Positions 1 through 10,800 of a stretch of DNA of 64,000 bases are shown here, piece after piece; the stretch's first letter is position 1; each line of letters opens with the position of its first letter. Source of the stretch: Amoebophrya sp. A120. Its lineage: Eukaryota > Sar > Dinophyceae > Syndiniales > Amoebophryaceae. The notes beneath the pieces were generated by a model. That model did not search any database. It was given only the letters and a program-made list of their open reading frames with translations, and was not told the DNA's origin. The stretch is taken from NCBI GenBank assembly GCA_905178155.1, contig CAJINV010000022.1, forward strand, positions 255,207-319,206. The letters run 5' to 3'. The position numbers and the translations under genes were made by a program.

Positions 1-387
1 GGTCAGCAACTACACGCCTACGAGCGTGCTCTTGACGTTTTGGCCTTACTCTTTGGACCGGAAACGTCGGACCACCATCGCTTTTCGTTGAGCTCAATTA
101 CTAAGCCTAACGGTGCCTTCGCGTCTCATCACCCGTACACAGAAGAAGGTATTGAGAGTGCCGTGCAAAGCTACTATTGTAATAAGGGAAATCGTGACGA
201 AGACGACGATCTCGAGCAAGCGGAAGAAGCGTTAAAATATTTTTATGAGGTAAAGAAGCTGGCGGAAAAGGAGCTCGAGCAAAACCATGCTGAGTTGAGG
301 GACAAAATCCTGGATGCTATTGTTGAATGGCAGTGGGTATGGATTTCAAATATCGATCTGGGTCTGAGAGACGGATGCAATTTGTGA
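1..387 (+). CDS. 3' part of an unidentified gene, partial exon
   Basis: Frame 1 is open from the window edge to a stop at 385-387. The first ~110 residues look like real protein: a mixed segment (ERALDVLALLFGPETSDHHRF), then an acidic helix-prone stretch (EDDDLEQAEEALKYFYEVKKLAEKELEQ is visible near 190-280). I do not recognise a family. The last codons (WVWISNIDLGLRDGCNL) read like run-on into noncoding sequence. A GT-type donor just after the VEWQW codons (CAGTGG/GTATGG near 334-339) would end the exon there. The 5' part lies outside the window. It may belong to the same transcript as the exons at 1549-2807, but no join could be proved. Confidence 0.45.
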   Translation, partial: GQQLHAYERALDVLALLFGPETSDHHRFSLSSITKPNGAFASHHPYTEEGIESAVQSYYCNKGNRDEDDDLEQAEEALKYFYEVKKLAEKELEQNHAELRDKILDAIVEWQWVWISNIDLGLRDGCNL

Positions 388-1548
388 TCATGGTCCTGCG
401 ACATCTCTGTATAAATCTGTTTCTGGAATCTGGTTCATTTGCATCCGTGCTAATATAAATAAAGAAACGCTGCCCACTTGATTTTTCTACGTAGCAGATA
501 GCGAGTCTATCGATCTTCATCATGCGGGGTGGGAGAGGACATAATAATTGGGAAACCTTTCCAACACTTCCCTGTGAAGCTTCCCGTGCATTGATTCATC
601 TAAGCCACCAATCGCCATATCCCGCTCCAGAAGATGCATGGCAAACTCATCCAGCCCCCATCCGGGAGACCCAGAACGCATATTTGCAATCCATAGTGGG
701 CGACCCACACAAAGTTTTGCCGAACCGATGCACGAGTGCAAGGGTATCATGAGGAAAAGCCTCTCTCTATCGCAGGTAAAAGCGCTAACGTCAACGGAAT
801 TTGTGACGCGGTAATGCATCAGAAATCAAGCCACTCGCCAAAATAAGTATTTGCATTGCGTCGCATGCACCACGGAGCGAGGTAATTGTAATGTACCACT
901 GCAATCTGTGAAAGGCGTTGACGTTACCGCTTTTTTGCTTGATCCACCCCTCCATCCTAAATTTAATGTGTTTATTACGCACGAAAAGGGCAGTAGTTTT
1001 GTCATCAGTCTCTGTAGATACAATTCGGGTTCTTGGTGGGCGGCGCGACAGAAAAAGCCTTGAAAGCAACTTGGTAAGCGAGGCCAACAAGAGCGCGCTT
1101 TATAATTGGACAGGGTATCATGATCAGGTGTAATGCTGCATCTTTATTCATCTTCTAGCCTAGTAATATAGTAAAAGGTCTACGACGACCTATCATAGTG
1201 AACGCCCGGAAGTGCTAGGCTTCCGGAATAGGCGAAACAAGTCAAGAAAGACGCGCTTTCGGTCTTTTCTTTCAAGGCAAGGGCAGCTGTTTGCGTAGAG
1301 TACAGTGTAGATCGAGAATCTTCACATCCCCTTTTGGGTACGGAGAGGGACGCCTTTCCACCCCCCAAATATGAGATCCTCCGATGTGAAATTTCAAAAA
1401 AAAACAGAAAAAAGGCTAGGGGCTTCATCTCGTAACTTATATATTTATTTCAACATACCGTCTCCTCGATTTAGATTTACATTTAATTATTTATGCATCG
1501 AAACTAGGTAATTTTTTTTTGATTTGCTTGGAATTTCATCATATCTGA
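388..1548. other. Noncoding stretch, nothing recognised
   Basis: No exon with convincing protein composition and no intact introner with its flanking repeats was found. Short open frames here overlap on both strands and have no motif. It is either intronic to the surrounding gene or intergenic. Confidence 0.4.
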
Positions 1549-1745
1549 GGACGTCATAGCGATAGCGGCTTCACGCCCTCCCAGTGCCTGCGGGAGACGC
1601 GCGTGTCTGCGCCTCCTTACCGACGTCTCCCCGAAAAAGGGGCACTTCCCCCCGCCAGTGTGCCAGATGGTGCGACCTTGTCCGGCGAGGAGTGGAAGAA
1701 GTGGCAAAAAGAAGCGCGGGAGGCGTTCAGCTCCAAGCCCCTTCC
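1549..1745 (+). CDS. Exon of an unidentified gene, upstream of an introner
   Basis: Open from a stop at 1546-1548 to the left flank of the introner at 1746. The reading ends in a charged helix-like stretch, GEEWKKWQKEAREAFSSKPLP, preceded by a Pro/Arg-rich segment. No family is recognised. The exon start is not defined. The support for coding is that removal of the introner at 1746-2014 fuses it in frame with the next exon (KPLP to CPFEEKTD). Confidence 0.5.
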
Positions 1746-2014
1746 TATGAAAGGGCACAGCTCGTGGCCCTCCTCGCTCTCATCTGTAGTACGGCATGAC
1801 CATGAGCCCCAAGAACTACACATGCAACCATGATCCAACGGCAGATACTAATGTGGCTTCCGCTTGACAAAACTGCGCGCGGATTGTATGTAGTACTTTC
1901 TGAAATTCCAATATTTGGCACGCAGACAGTGCCCTGCCTCAAGGTAGGATGTGGATTTGGTATTTTGCATATACAAATGAGAAGGATGGGGAGCTGTAGT
2001 TGTGCACTTTCATA
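1746..2014. mobile_element. Introner, family F (GTGCACAACTCCCC type)
   Basis: 269 bp. Ends TATGAAAGGGCACAG and TTGTGCACTTTCATA are inverted. Flanks CTTCC (1741-1745) and CCTCC (2015-2019) match 4 of 5. Removal joins KPLP to CPFE in frame. Confidence 0.72.
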
Positions 2015-2019
2015 CCTCC

Positions 2020-2807
2020 TTGCCCGTTCGAGGAGAAAACGGATGCGTTGGGCTCGTGGATGGAGATTTTAGGTGTCCCAATATCAATTGCAAGCGTGTC
2101 CGGGAGATCTGAAAATGAACAAAGAGCGTACGCTCATTTGATGACATTGTCACGCTTGCGTGACGCTGACAGGATAAATGGGAATAAAAGTTGTAAAATC
2201 CATAAGTCTTTGGCTCCGACGTCTGGATGCGATAGCGATACAGAAACAGCCCCTCTCTCGCTAGAGCAACTTCTCACGCGGGTCAAGATGGGCTTAGCAG
2301 CTCAACAACTTGCACGCGTGGTGTCATGGAGGGAGCTGCTTACCATCCACACATGAGCATCAGCAAACATTTTTTTTAAGACCAGTCACGCTTCCACTTG
2401 ATACAAGAACAATCCTGCGGTGGTGGAAGCCTACATGGAGATGGGAAAGCGTTACACGAAAGCAATTGCGTATCGCGAGAAAAAGCTGTCTCGTCAGTCT
2501 CGTCAATTTATAATGCTGTCACCCCTTGCAGCACTTTTTTGTCATGCCCCAGGTGATGAACGAAAGGCGTCTTTCGTATGGGTTTTGTCTATCTAATGGT
2601 CTGTCGCGTCACAGATTTTGCGTGTCGTTCTGACCAAATTTGCAGGCGTGGAAGTAAGTGAAAAATCTGTGTGTCATACTGACCGAGCTGAGGACTCCAT
2701 GTCGGCGGATAGTAGGAGTTGTCAGGCCCGACGGACCCACTGTCGTGCACGATGTCCCTGGTGGCTTCGTGTCCTGCGGCTGGGCGTCGGGTCCTCCGGA
2801 CGCTGAA
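2020..2807 (+). CDS. Distal exons of the unidentified gene, boundaries uncertain
   Basis: Three blocks look coding but the joins are not resolved. Block 2020-2356 encodes CPFEEKTDALGSWMEILG and continues to SLEQLLTRVKMGLAAQQLARVV. Block ~2409-2490 reads NPAVVEAYMEMGKRYTKAIAYREKK, open and helix-like. Block 2658-2807 ends HDVPGGFVSCGWASGPPDAEIF..QPV and a stop at 2805-2807. A TATCGCGAGAAAAAG start near 2477 and TTGTCATGC near 2538 suggest a decayed introner between the second and third blocks, but its right end was not found. No family is recognised. Confidence 0.35.
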
Positions 2808-4129
2808 ATCTTCAACACGCAGCCTGTATAGAAGATGCAGCTGACCAAAATAAAATCACCTTTTTTTTATATGTTGAGTCTGCAAATAAAATGGTTCGGG
2901 AAGATTGTTGAGACAGTTGCTTTTTCTCACCACATCGCGAGGGATTTTCTTTTGGGCGAAGTCCGGCTGGTTCTTGAGGGAGTGAGAATGCCGCCCCCAC
3001 ATCGCCCTGGGAAGGCGCGGGATTGGCACGGTCAGATCTTGCCTGACCCAACGAATTGGAGCCGGCGGTAGTTCCGGAGGATGAATTCGAATGGGGTTCT
3101 TTGTGCATAGAAGTTGTAGAGCTCTCTTTCCTATTGTTGTCCTGCTTCTATTTCAATTTCAACACGGGATTATAGCTGAGTCATATAGTTCCTCCTCCTC
3201 CTCATATATACTAAGTAAGGCTCAGAGCCTTCCATGATCGCGAAGTTGGTACGAAGTAAGTATTGCCGATCCACTGCGAACATGTCTTAGTCTCGAAGAG
3301 TGTTGACACAGACTACATCTGCCAGGCATATTTTGCGTGACCACCTCTGGTGTCAGCGGTTTTTTGAGGGCGGGCGCGCAGTTGTAATGCCTGTGCCGCA
3401 CCACGAAAAACAGAAACAAGTGCCCTCTTCTCCGTGTCAACAATTAAACCCCTCTTGCAGCTGGTCACGCAGTGCAAAAATTTTGTAGAATCCGATGGCA
3501 GCGTCACGAGCTGTACTCTTCCAGACCCAAACATTTTTATGTTGCTTCCAGACAAAACGCCAGACGTTTCTAATCTATGTTGCGCAATATTAGCATGATA
3601 TCGTATTCTAGTGGACGCAATAGCAAGTGCTTAAGTTCTCTCTCTACTTCATTCCTATACGTAGTTCTCATTTTTTACCTTTGAAATTTGAAGTCGTTCT
3701 CTTCCCTGTGTTGTGTCACGGTCTTGTTTCCAGACAAAACGCCGGACATATTTGCAGGGCATATAAGGTTTTGCCGCCTGCTCATGAGTTTCTTACTTTT
3801 GTTCAGATCGATCAATAGTATTTTTGTGGAACTGGAAGCAGAGCACTTTTACAATCATGGTAGACGCATTTTATAAAGTAATTATGATTATATAAGCAAG
3901 GGGGGTGGTTGGATCAGAAGGTGCTTAAGGGGGTCGGCGGATAAAACGCTTTGCAAAGGCCGTCCCTTGTTACAAAAGAAATTGTCGCAGCTGTGGCCGC
4001 GCATGTAATTGCCGCGCCCCCTTTGTGGCCCCACCTATCGGACCACTCTACAACATCGTGGCCGACGGCGCTCGCGGCCCGAAGCAAGCCGCCGCGAGTT
4101 CCGACACGACAGGCCGTGCGAAATTTGTC
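2808..4129. other. Noncoding stretch with decayed introner pieces
   Basis: No convincing exon. Two fragments resemble the right end of family A introners: CTTCCAGACCCAAACATTTT at 3518-3537 and a looser TTCCAGACA...CATATTTGCAGGGCATA at 3728-3763. The sequence TTCCAGACAAAACGCCRGAC occurs at both 3546-3565 and 3728-3747. No left end or 5-bp flank pair could be assigned. Confidence 0.4.
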
Positions 4130-4475
4130 TTCTTCTTTATTTCGGCCCGAGCTTCGCCGGGGGCGTGGGTATTAAAGAGGGCCAGCCCCCCGACGCGTGT
4201 AACCCTTGGGCCGTGACACTCCGGCGGCAGGAGAATCCCGGAAGAAAAAAAAAAACGCGGCGCCGCCGTTGTAGTAGCTTGCTAGCCCAGTAGGCAGGCG
4301 GAGGCGTTGCGAAAGACATAGCCGCCGCAGCCCCCCCCAATGCCTGCCATCAGTGCTTGCGGGCGAAAGTGAAAAACTTACCTTCTTCTTTATTTCGACC
4401 GGCCTGAGCTGCGCCGGGGGCCTGGGTATTGAAAAGGGCCAGCCCCCCTACGTGCGTAAGTCTTCGGCCATGACT
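4130..4475. repeat. Pair of ~90-bp direct repeats
   Basis: The segment near 4130-4220 (TTCTTCTTTATTTCGGCCC, GCGCCGGGGGC-like core, GGGTATTAAAGAGGGCCAGC) recurs at about 4383-4475 with scattered substitutions (TTCTTCTTTATTTCGACC, GGGTATTGAAAAGGGCCAGC). Spacing is about 250 bp. GC content is higher than in the introner-rich genes. No protein or RNA identity is recognised. Confidence 0.6.
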
Positions 4476-4965
4476 TTGGAGCGAAAAGGAAAGTGAAGCG
4501 CGCTGCCCTGCCAGACCTTCTGCAAGAGCGCAGGCGCAGGCCGGTTTGGGCATTGCAAGCGGCCTGCTTGTACGGGTCCAGTTTCTGTAAGCCCTGGCGC
4601 GCCCCATTCTGCGGCAGGGGGCGTGGAAATCTACTGTAGAACGGGGGTGGGCGCCTGGCTTTTGGATTCCCTCGTGGCCGTCAGGTGCCAGACACTCCGG
4701 TGGCGCGAGTGCAAGAAAAGCCGAGAGGAATATTAAAGAAAAGAATGGCGGGGAGGGCTTTTCTCTCGTATGTTTGTCCGGCCCAACCCCTTACAATTTT
4801 GTCTGGTGTGGGACATCAAAACCAGGAGGAACCGGCGCAACGATACCCCGTCGCTTTATTTGCAAGGCGGAAATCATGTTGCCCCCATCAAGTTTTGACT
4901 TTGTAAAGTGCCAGGGCGGCGCGCTTGTAAATTTTGTAAATTTATCTGCTGAGCAGGTTCTTACG
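4476..4965. other. Noncoding stretch, nothing recognised
   Basis: GC-rich to mixed sequence. Short open frames exist on both strands but none shows a motif or joins to a neighbour. Confidence 0.35.
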
Positions 4966-5041
4966 TGCTCCTCTTGACATGAGCGGAGTGCTCCTCTTGA
5001 CATGTGGGCGACAGCTACAGTCGGAGTGCTCCTCTTGACGT
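4966..5041 (+). repeat. Three copies of GTGCTCCTCTTGAC
   Basis: GTGCTCCTCTTGACATG starts at 4967 and 4989, and GTGCTCCTCTTGACGTG at 5026. Copies two and three are preceded by CGGA. Spacing is irregular (22 and 37 bp). No function is apparent. Confidence 0.7.
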
Positions 5042-6712
5042 GGCGCGGCAGATGAGGCCGGCGCGATGAAAATACCTTCGCGACGAGTTGCGAGCCCTGA
5101 CAGACTATGCTAAAGCAGCACGATCATCATGGAGGAAGAGGCTCTTGTTGGTGCAGCTACTCAAATGCAGCGTCGCGATCGTAAATTCCTCCAAAGCTAT
5201 CGTCTTTGATGAAGATCCTCATCGTGCCATGATCGTAGTAGTAACAGCTCGCCTCCTGCTTGAGCTGCAGAGGTAGATGAGGCCAACACGTTCATCGACG
5301 TGACTGTGGTGTGTCGTGTGTTCACCGAGGTGTCAACAGGCGCAAATCTGCTTGTAAAATGTTATGAGTGAGCTGGTGGACCGACGTCGTCGAGAGTGCC
5401 ATGTGTCCGTGGAGAGGTCGTGTCAAAATCGAAAGCGCCTGTCCTGTGGCTTTCGGAGTTGTCTTCTCAAAAGGACTAAAAATGTGAATTAAAATTAAGT
5501 CGTATAAAATACCGCGGCACAGCTATTGTGCCCCACCGTCGTTGCTGGTCTCATTTGCGCGTCGCGCTGCCTGCTTTGAGAAATGGGGAATTGAGAAATG
5601 AGCGAGCTGCCGATCGGGCTTCTTCGTCTGTCTGTGTAGTTGCGCGACCATGTGCGTCCAAGAAGTAGAAGCGTCCACGTTTTCGTTGTATTTTTTTCTT
5701 CCCTGCTCGTGCTGCCCAACAGTGAGTAGCAGTAGATCACTTTCCCAGCCATCAGCACATCACGTGAGGCTGTTGTGCAACATGTGGTGTTGCATAGAAT
5801 TACAATTTCAAATTGCAACAAGTGTTTCTACTTTATTAACAGCTTCTTCCTCATCTCACCACGCTCTCGAAGCAGCATGCCACCAGCACAAATCCCCGCC
5901 GCTTTGGAGTACTTACTGTAAAGGGGGGCACTACTTACTTGCAACTTGGCAGCACGATATATTTTCTTGACTGAACATGGTCCATCACGCCAGCAGTAGT
6001 AAGTAGTAGTCTGTGCTTACCAGTGGCAGGAGTGGCTCGTCCTGCAAAAAAAAGGAGCATGGGTGAGCTGTATAATTTTTTCTAACTTCGACCACGACGT
6101 CGCCCTGAAGGGAGCGCCGGCGGGGCAGCTGCACTTTTGTCGTAGTGCCACGGCTGGCGGAGTACTTCTACGGGGAGATGATCAACGTCATGTGCTGTCA
6201 ACCTCCGGCTCATCAACATCATATCCTCGAGACCACGGCGAAATACTAAAAATACGTACGCTGAACAGAGCTGCTCCTGCAACCAGGTCCTCATCAACAT
6301 CGATCACTTTCTTCGATCCCCGGCGGACAGTTGTTTCACCTCGTCTTTTTACAATAAGGAACACCAACTAAAACTTCTCTTCGCGAGTCGATCCTTTCGA
6401 TGCTGTCGCGGACGAGGACAGCCTTCATGATCTTTGAAAGCCGAGTCAAGTATGTTGAAAATAAGAGCCGACGAGGACCACGAGCAGCCGATGTTGTGCA
6501 AGAACTATTTTTTGTGCGAGTAGAAGAGGCAGCCACAAGCTAGAAGTAGAAGGAGCGTTGTAGTTGCAATGATAATTACAACTACTAGCGGCGCCGTAGC
6601 CGAGGGCCACGCGCTCCTTTTTCCTGTCGTCGAATGATTATTGTGTCATCTTCAGCTTACTGGGCTCAAGCGTCGAGGACATCTTCATCAGGGTTCTTAT
6701 AGAGCCATCGAG
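5042..6712. promoter_or_regulatory. Upstream region and probable 5' leader of the giant gene
   Basis: No exon is supported here. An in-frame stop at 6635-6637 precedes the chosen ATG at 6713, so 6638-6712 is 5' leader or an upstream exon. No TATA-like element or leader acceptor could be assigned. Confidence 0.3.
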
Positions 6713-7800
6713 ATGGAGGACTTTAACGACCCCGTAAGACCGCTTCCTCCCGTAGCTGCTGTCGTCTCCGCCAGTCGGCTCAAGTACCTGCTGTCGGCCT
6801 CAGAAAACGTCGAAGATGAGGGGGACATTATCGATCCGAAAAATTATGCCACATCAACGACAGCACATGCACAACGACCTCCCCAACAACCACGAGAGTT
6901 CTTATTTTCCCGAGAAGTGCCAGCTGGCGAGGACAGTTGTAAAAATGCCCCTGTGCTAGGAGTCAGCATGACGAGCATCAACCTGATGCTCAACGAAACC
7001 AACCTGAGTCGGCTCTTCGAGGATTCCAATCCGCTCGTCGCGGGCAACGAAGTTTCCAGTGAAGATGTTGACCACAACATCTTTGATCCCGAGGGCATGC
7101 TCGTCGACGACAACTGCAACTACAGTGTCGAGTCTAGTACTATCAACTGCAAATATGTCTGGGTCTGGAAACTTGTAATGCTGCGTTGGGAATAGTGAAG
7201 GCTCTGTAATGCACAGGCAAGCATGAGAAATATCTGCGCTTCTTTGTGTTGCGTTTTTCGCATGACAAGCTGCGTTTTTGCATGACATGCAAAGGGGTCT
7301 CTTCTTGGACACGCATCACAGACTTTTTGGTCATGCCAGACAAGCATGACAAGTCTCGCAATCTTCCAGACCCAGACATTTTTGCATGTGATAAGTACAA
7401 CTCGGCGTAGTTCCTACTTGTACTTCCAGGAGGACCTGCAGTCATGCATGAAGATCCGACAAGTTGTATCCTGAGTAAAAACGTCCCCACACCAGAGTCA
7501 GGATGGGGATTTTGCAACACAAACCTAGGAGTTTTGGGTGTCACGCATGACAAATTGCGCTCCGCAGTGTAGTGCTGGTTAGCAAGTGCAGCCGCGTCAC
7601 AGATTCATCTGCTCATCCTGTTCACAGCATCACAAATTCCAAAACACGACTGGCAATGGCTCTCATGGGGATGCGCATTACAAGTCTTCCTGTCTTTGCA
7701 AATCTGCATTACAACTCTGCTGTGGGTACGTTTTTACTCAGGATAAGTTGTAGACCGCTCAACAACATCTCCGTTCCTCTTCCTTCCCGCGACCCCCCAG
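6713..7800 (+). CDS. Giant gene: N-terminal region before module 1
   Basis: About 185 residues from three exons (6713-7140, 7399-7466, 7751 onward), starting MEDFNDPVRPLPP. The first exon holds helix-prone and acidic stretches (ASRLKYLLSASENVEDEGD; LMLNETNLSRLFED). No domain is recognised. Junctions at introners 7141-7393 and 7467-7745 restore the frame through YLYFQEDLQSCMKIRQVV and on into PFLFLPATPQVPPFLYWLL, the start of the repeated module. Confidence 0.8.
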
Positions 7801-10800
7801 GTGCCCCCGTTCCTCTACTGGCTCCTGGCGGCTATGAAGGACCCAAAACCCTACGGGGTCTACGGCTGGGGCCAAGCCACGATAGACAAGGAGGTGCTGG
7901 GCGCGGGCGGCGTTATGCATTGCAAAAGTATAATCGTACTAGTGCAAACTGCATGACAAATTTTGGCAAGAAGGAAAGTGGAATTTGTAATGCTGTTTCT
8001 CGCTAGGAAAAATATTTGTCATGCACATTTGCAAATAGTACGAGTACGATACTTTTGCACAGGATAGGCGTGTCTTCGGAGCAAAAATTTCTGGAATTGT
8101 TCGGCTTCACGCTGGATTGGACCCGGTTTCCGAAGATTTTCGTTTCCAAGACGCAAGTACGCATTGCAAAAGTATCGTACTACATATGCATTGCATTACA
8201 AATTTCATCCTCAGCATGAGAAATAAAATCTGTAATGCGGGTCAACCTCAAGAAAAAAGATTTGTATATGCATGACTGCAATTACTATGAGCGCGATATT
8301 ACTTTTGCAGTCCATAGCAAGCCCAGACCGCGAAGGGGCAGCCGACTCCCGCCACCCAGAACGGGGTGCGGGTGGGGGACCAGTTGATCATGATAAACGG
8401 CAACCGATATCATTTGTAAAAACGTCCCCACCTCCCCAGAGTTGTAATGCAAATCTGCATGTTGAGAATGTTTCTCATGCCGAGACCCATGAGAAGCACT
8501 TTCTAGTCGTGTTTTGGGCTTTGTGATGCTAGAATCAGCATGATGCGCCAGATCTATGATGCTGCTGAGCAAGCTAGTAAACAGGATTACGCTACGAGGG
8601 CAAGCCTGTCATGCGAAACAACCAAAGCTGGTGGATTTGTCTAGCAGATTGCCCAACTTGACTCTGGTGTGGGAACGTTTTTCCTCACAGTAACCGAACC
8701 ACGATGATTGCGACCTTTCCGGGCCGGCACGTCCACGACGCACTCCTTCAGCAGTTTGTCCAGCGGTCGGAGGCCGGCAAATCGCAGATCGCGAATTGGA
8801 TGTTCTTGTCCGGTGAAGCCAAGAAACAATACCTGCAAATCTATCAAAATGTAAAACTCCCCCTCCCCATACTGGAGCGGAGATTCGTGTAGCATGATTT
8901 GTGACCACAAAACATGTTGTCATGCTAGAAGGCAAAAGAAGCGGATGCGGACAGTAATGCTGGGTGGCGCAGGAAAGCGCTGCATCTTCAGCATGACAGG
9001 AGGCAACTAGAAATGGGAAACAGCACGACAAATCGCCTGCAATGAAGGCCGCAGCTGCGTCTCATGGCCTTCTAGCAATACAAGGCGACTTGTGTTGTAC
9101 TCAAATACAGCATCACAAATTTCCTTTTCGATATGGGGAGGCGGGGTGATTTTTCTTTGCGATAAAATCCTGATCGAGGGGCCTGGGCTGCAGCTCGAGC
9201 GGGCGGGTTATCAAATGCAAAAATGTCTGGGTCTGGAAGAATGCAACTTGTAATGCTGCGTTTTGATGTCTAAAAAATTTGTGTTGCATGAGCAGCAAAA
9301 GGATTCTAATTTTTGCTACGCGGAGAGGGCATTTGTAATGCGGAATATGCATCAAGAATCTCTCAAAAAACCTGTGATGCTACGACATGCATCACAGACA
9401 TCATGATGGCTCATGCAAACCGTGCATGACAAGGCTCAGAATCTTCCAGACCCAGATGACACTTTTGCATTTGATACCGGTAGTAGTGCTGGCAGTGCTG
9501 GCACAACCACCTCCAACAGGACAGCAGTTGTACCCGAGTGGGCGAAGAAGAAAGGGGTATTGCCGGGTGACGCCATCGTATGAACTGCAAAAGTATCGTA
9601 CTAAGTAGTAGTAATTGCAATACAAATTAGCTCAGCTTGTTGACAAATGGGAATTTGTCATGCTGTTTTATCTTGGGATGGAGATTTGTAATGCATGATT
9701 GCGATTACTACGAGTGCGATACTTTTGCACAGGATACATCGTGGTTTGCAACGATTTCCAATGTGGCGACAGCACCAGTGGGCTGGAAAAACTACAGCAG
9801 CTGTTCAACACAACAACTTCCGACCCCACCGGCGCGTACGTGATTCTCCGACGGGAGGCCGGCTTTCCGGACGCTGTTTTGAGAACGGAAGTAAACCTGG
9901 ATCGCCCCTTGCCCTATGAACTGCAAAAGTATCGTACTAGTATAAATCACATGACAAATTTCCTCAGCATGAGAAATGAAATTTGTAATGCGGATTTAAC
10001 TTAACAGAAAAATTTGAAATGCATAAATGCGATTAATAGTGCGAGTTCTATACTTTTGCAGTTCATATGCCCGACGGCTGGATGACGGCAAGCGTTCCCA
10101 TGCCTGCTGCAGCAATTATGGGAGTGTCAGGATCGAAATCGTCAAAGTTGAAATGACTTGTAATGCATAAAATGCATGACGTGAGGCGCGTGTGTTGCAG
10201 AGCAGGCAAGTAAGGCTGATTGTAAGCCTGTTTCAGGTTAGAGCTCGCGCTGCTAAGGTAGCATGAGAAAATCAGTCTTCTTTGCCTAAACAGCATGACA
10301 AACTGGATTTAGGTGGCACCACCAACATTTGTCATGCGCCACTTGGAAACTGGGTTCCAACTGGCATCCAGTTTATGCATTGCAAATCATTTCAACTTTG
10401 TCGATTTCGATCCTGACAGTTCCATAGCAATGATGTCGAGCGTAACCAAGGGGGAAGAAAGGCAGAGCACAAGCGGTGCTGGTAATATCTCGGCCTCCAT
10501 GTCACCGGCGCAAATACAGAGCACGACGAACCCGAGCAACAAAATTTCCCCGTGGCTTTATTGGCTCCTCTCGGGCGTGCAGAAGATGGCCGACTTCGCG
10601 CTCTACGGCTGGTCGCAAGCAACGATCGATGTGGAGTGCCTCAAGTCTTCGGGCGTTTTTTCCTCGGAGCAAAAAATGTTGGAGCTCTTCGGGTTTACGT
10701 TATGCATTGCAAATATGTCTTGGTCTGGATCTGGAAGGGTCCCAACTTGTCATGCTGTCTTTGGATTCTAAAAAAATTGTATAGCATGACGAGCAAGAGG

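Noticed and set aside
6650-6675. Relic trans-splicing leader (GGGCTCAAG near 6664) ahead of the giant gene
   Set aside because: Only the last eight bases resemble the dinoflagellate leader; GGCTCAAG also occurs at 6779 and 38463 in coding sequence.
7120-7553. Minus-strand open frames of 60-155 codons throughout the introner-rich genes
   Set aside because: They read the inverted ends and shared 9-mers of introners (recurring strings such as VWVWK, SCLSGM, MLCMTN) and do not continue into flanking exons.
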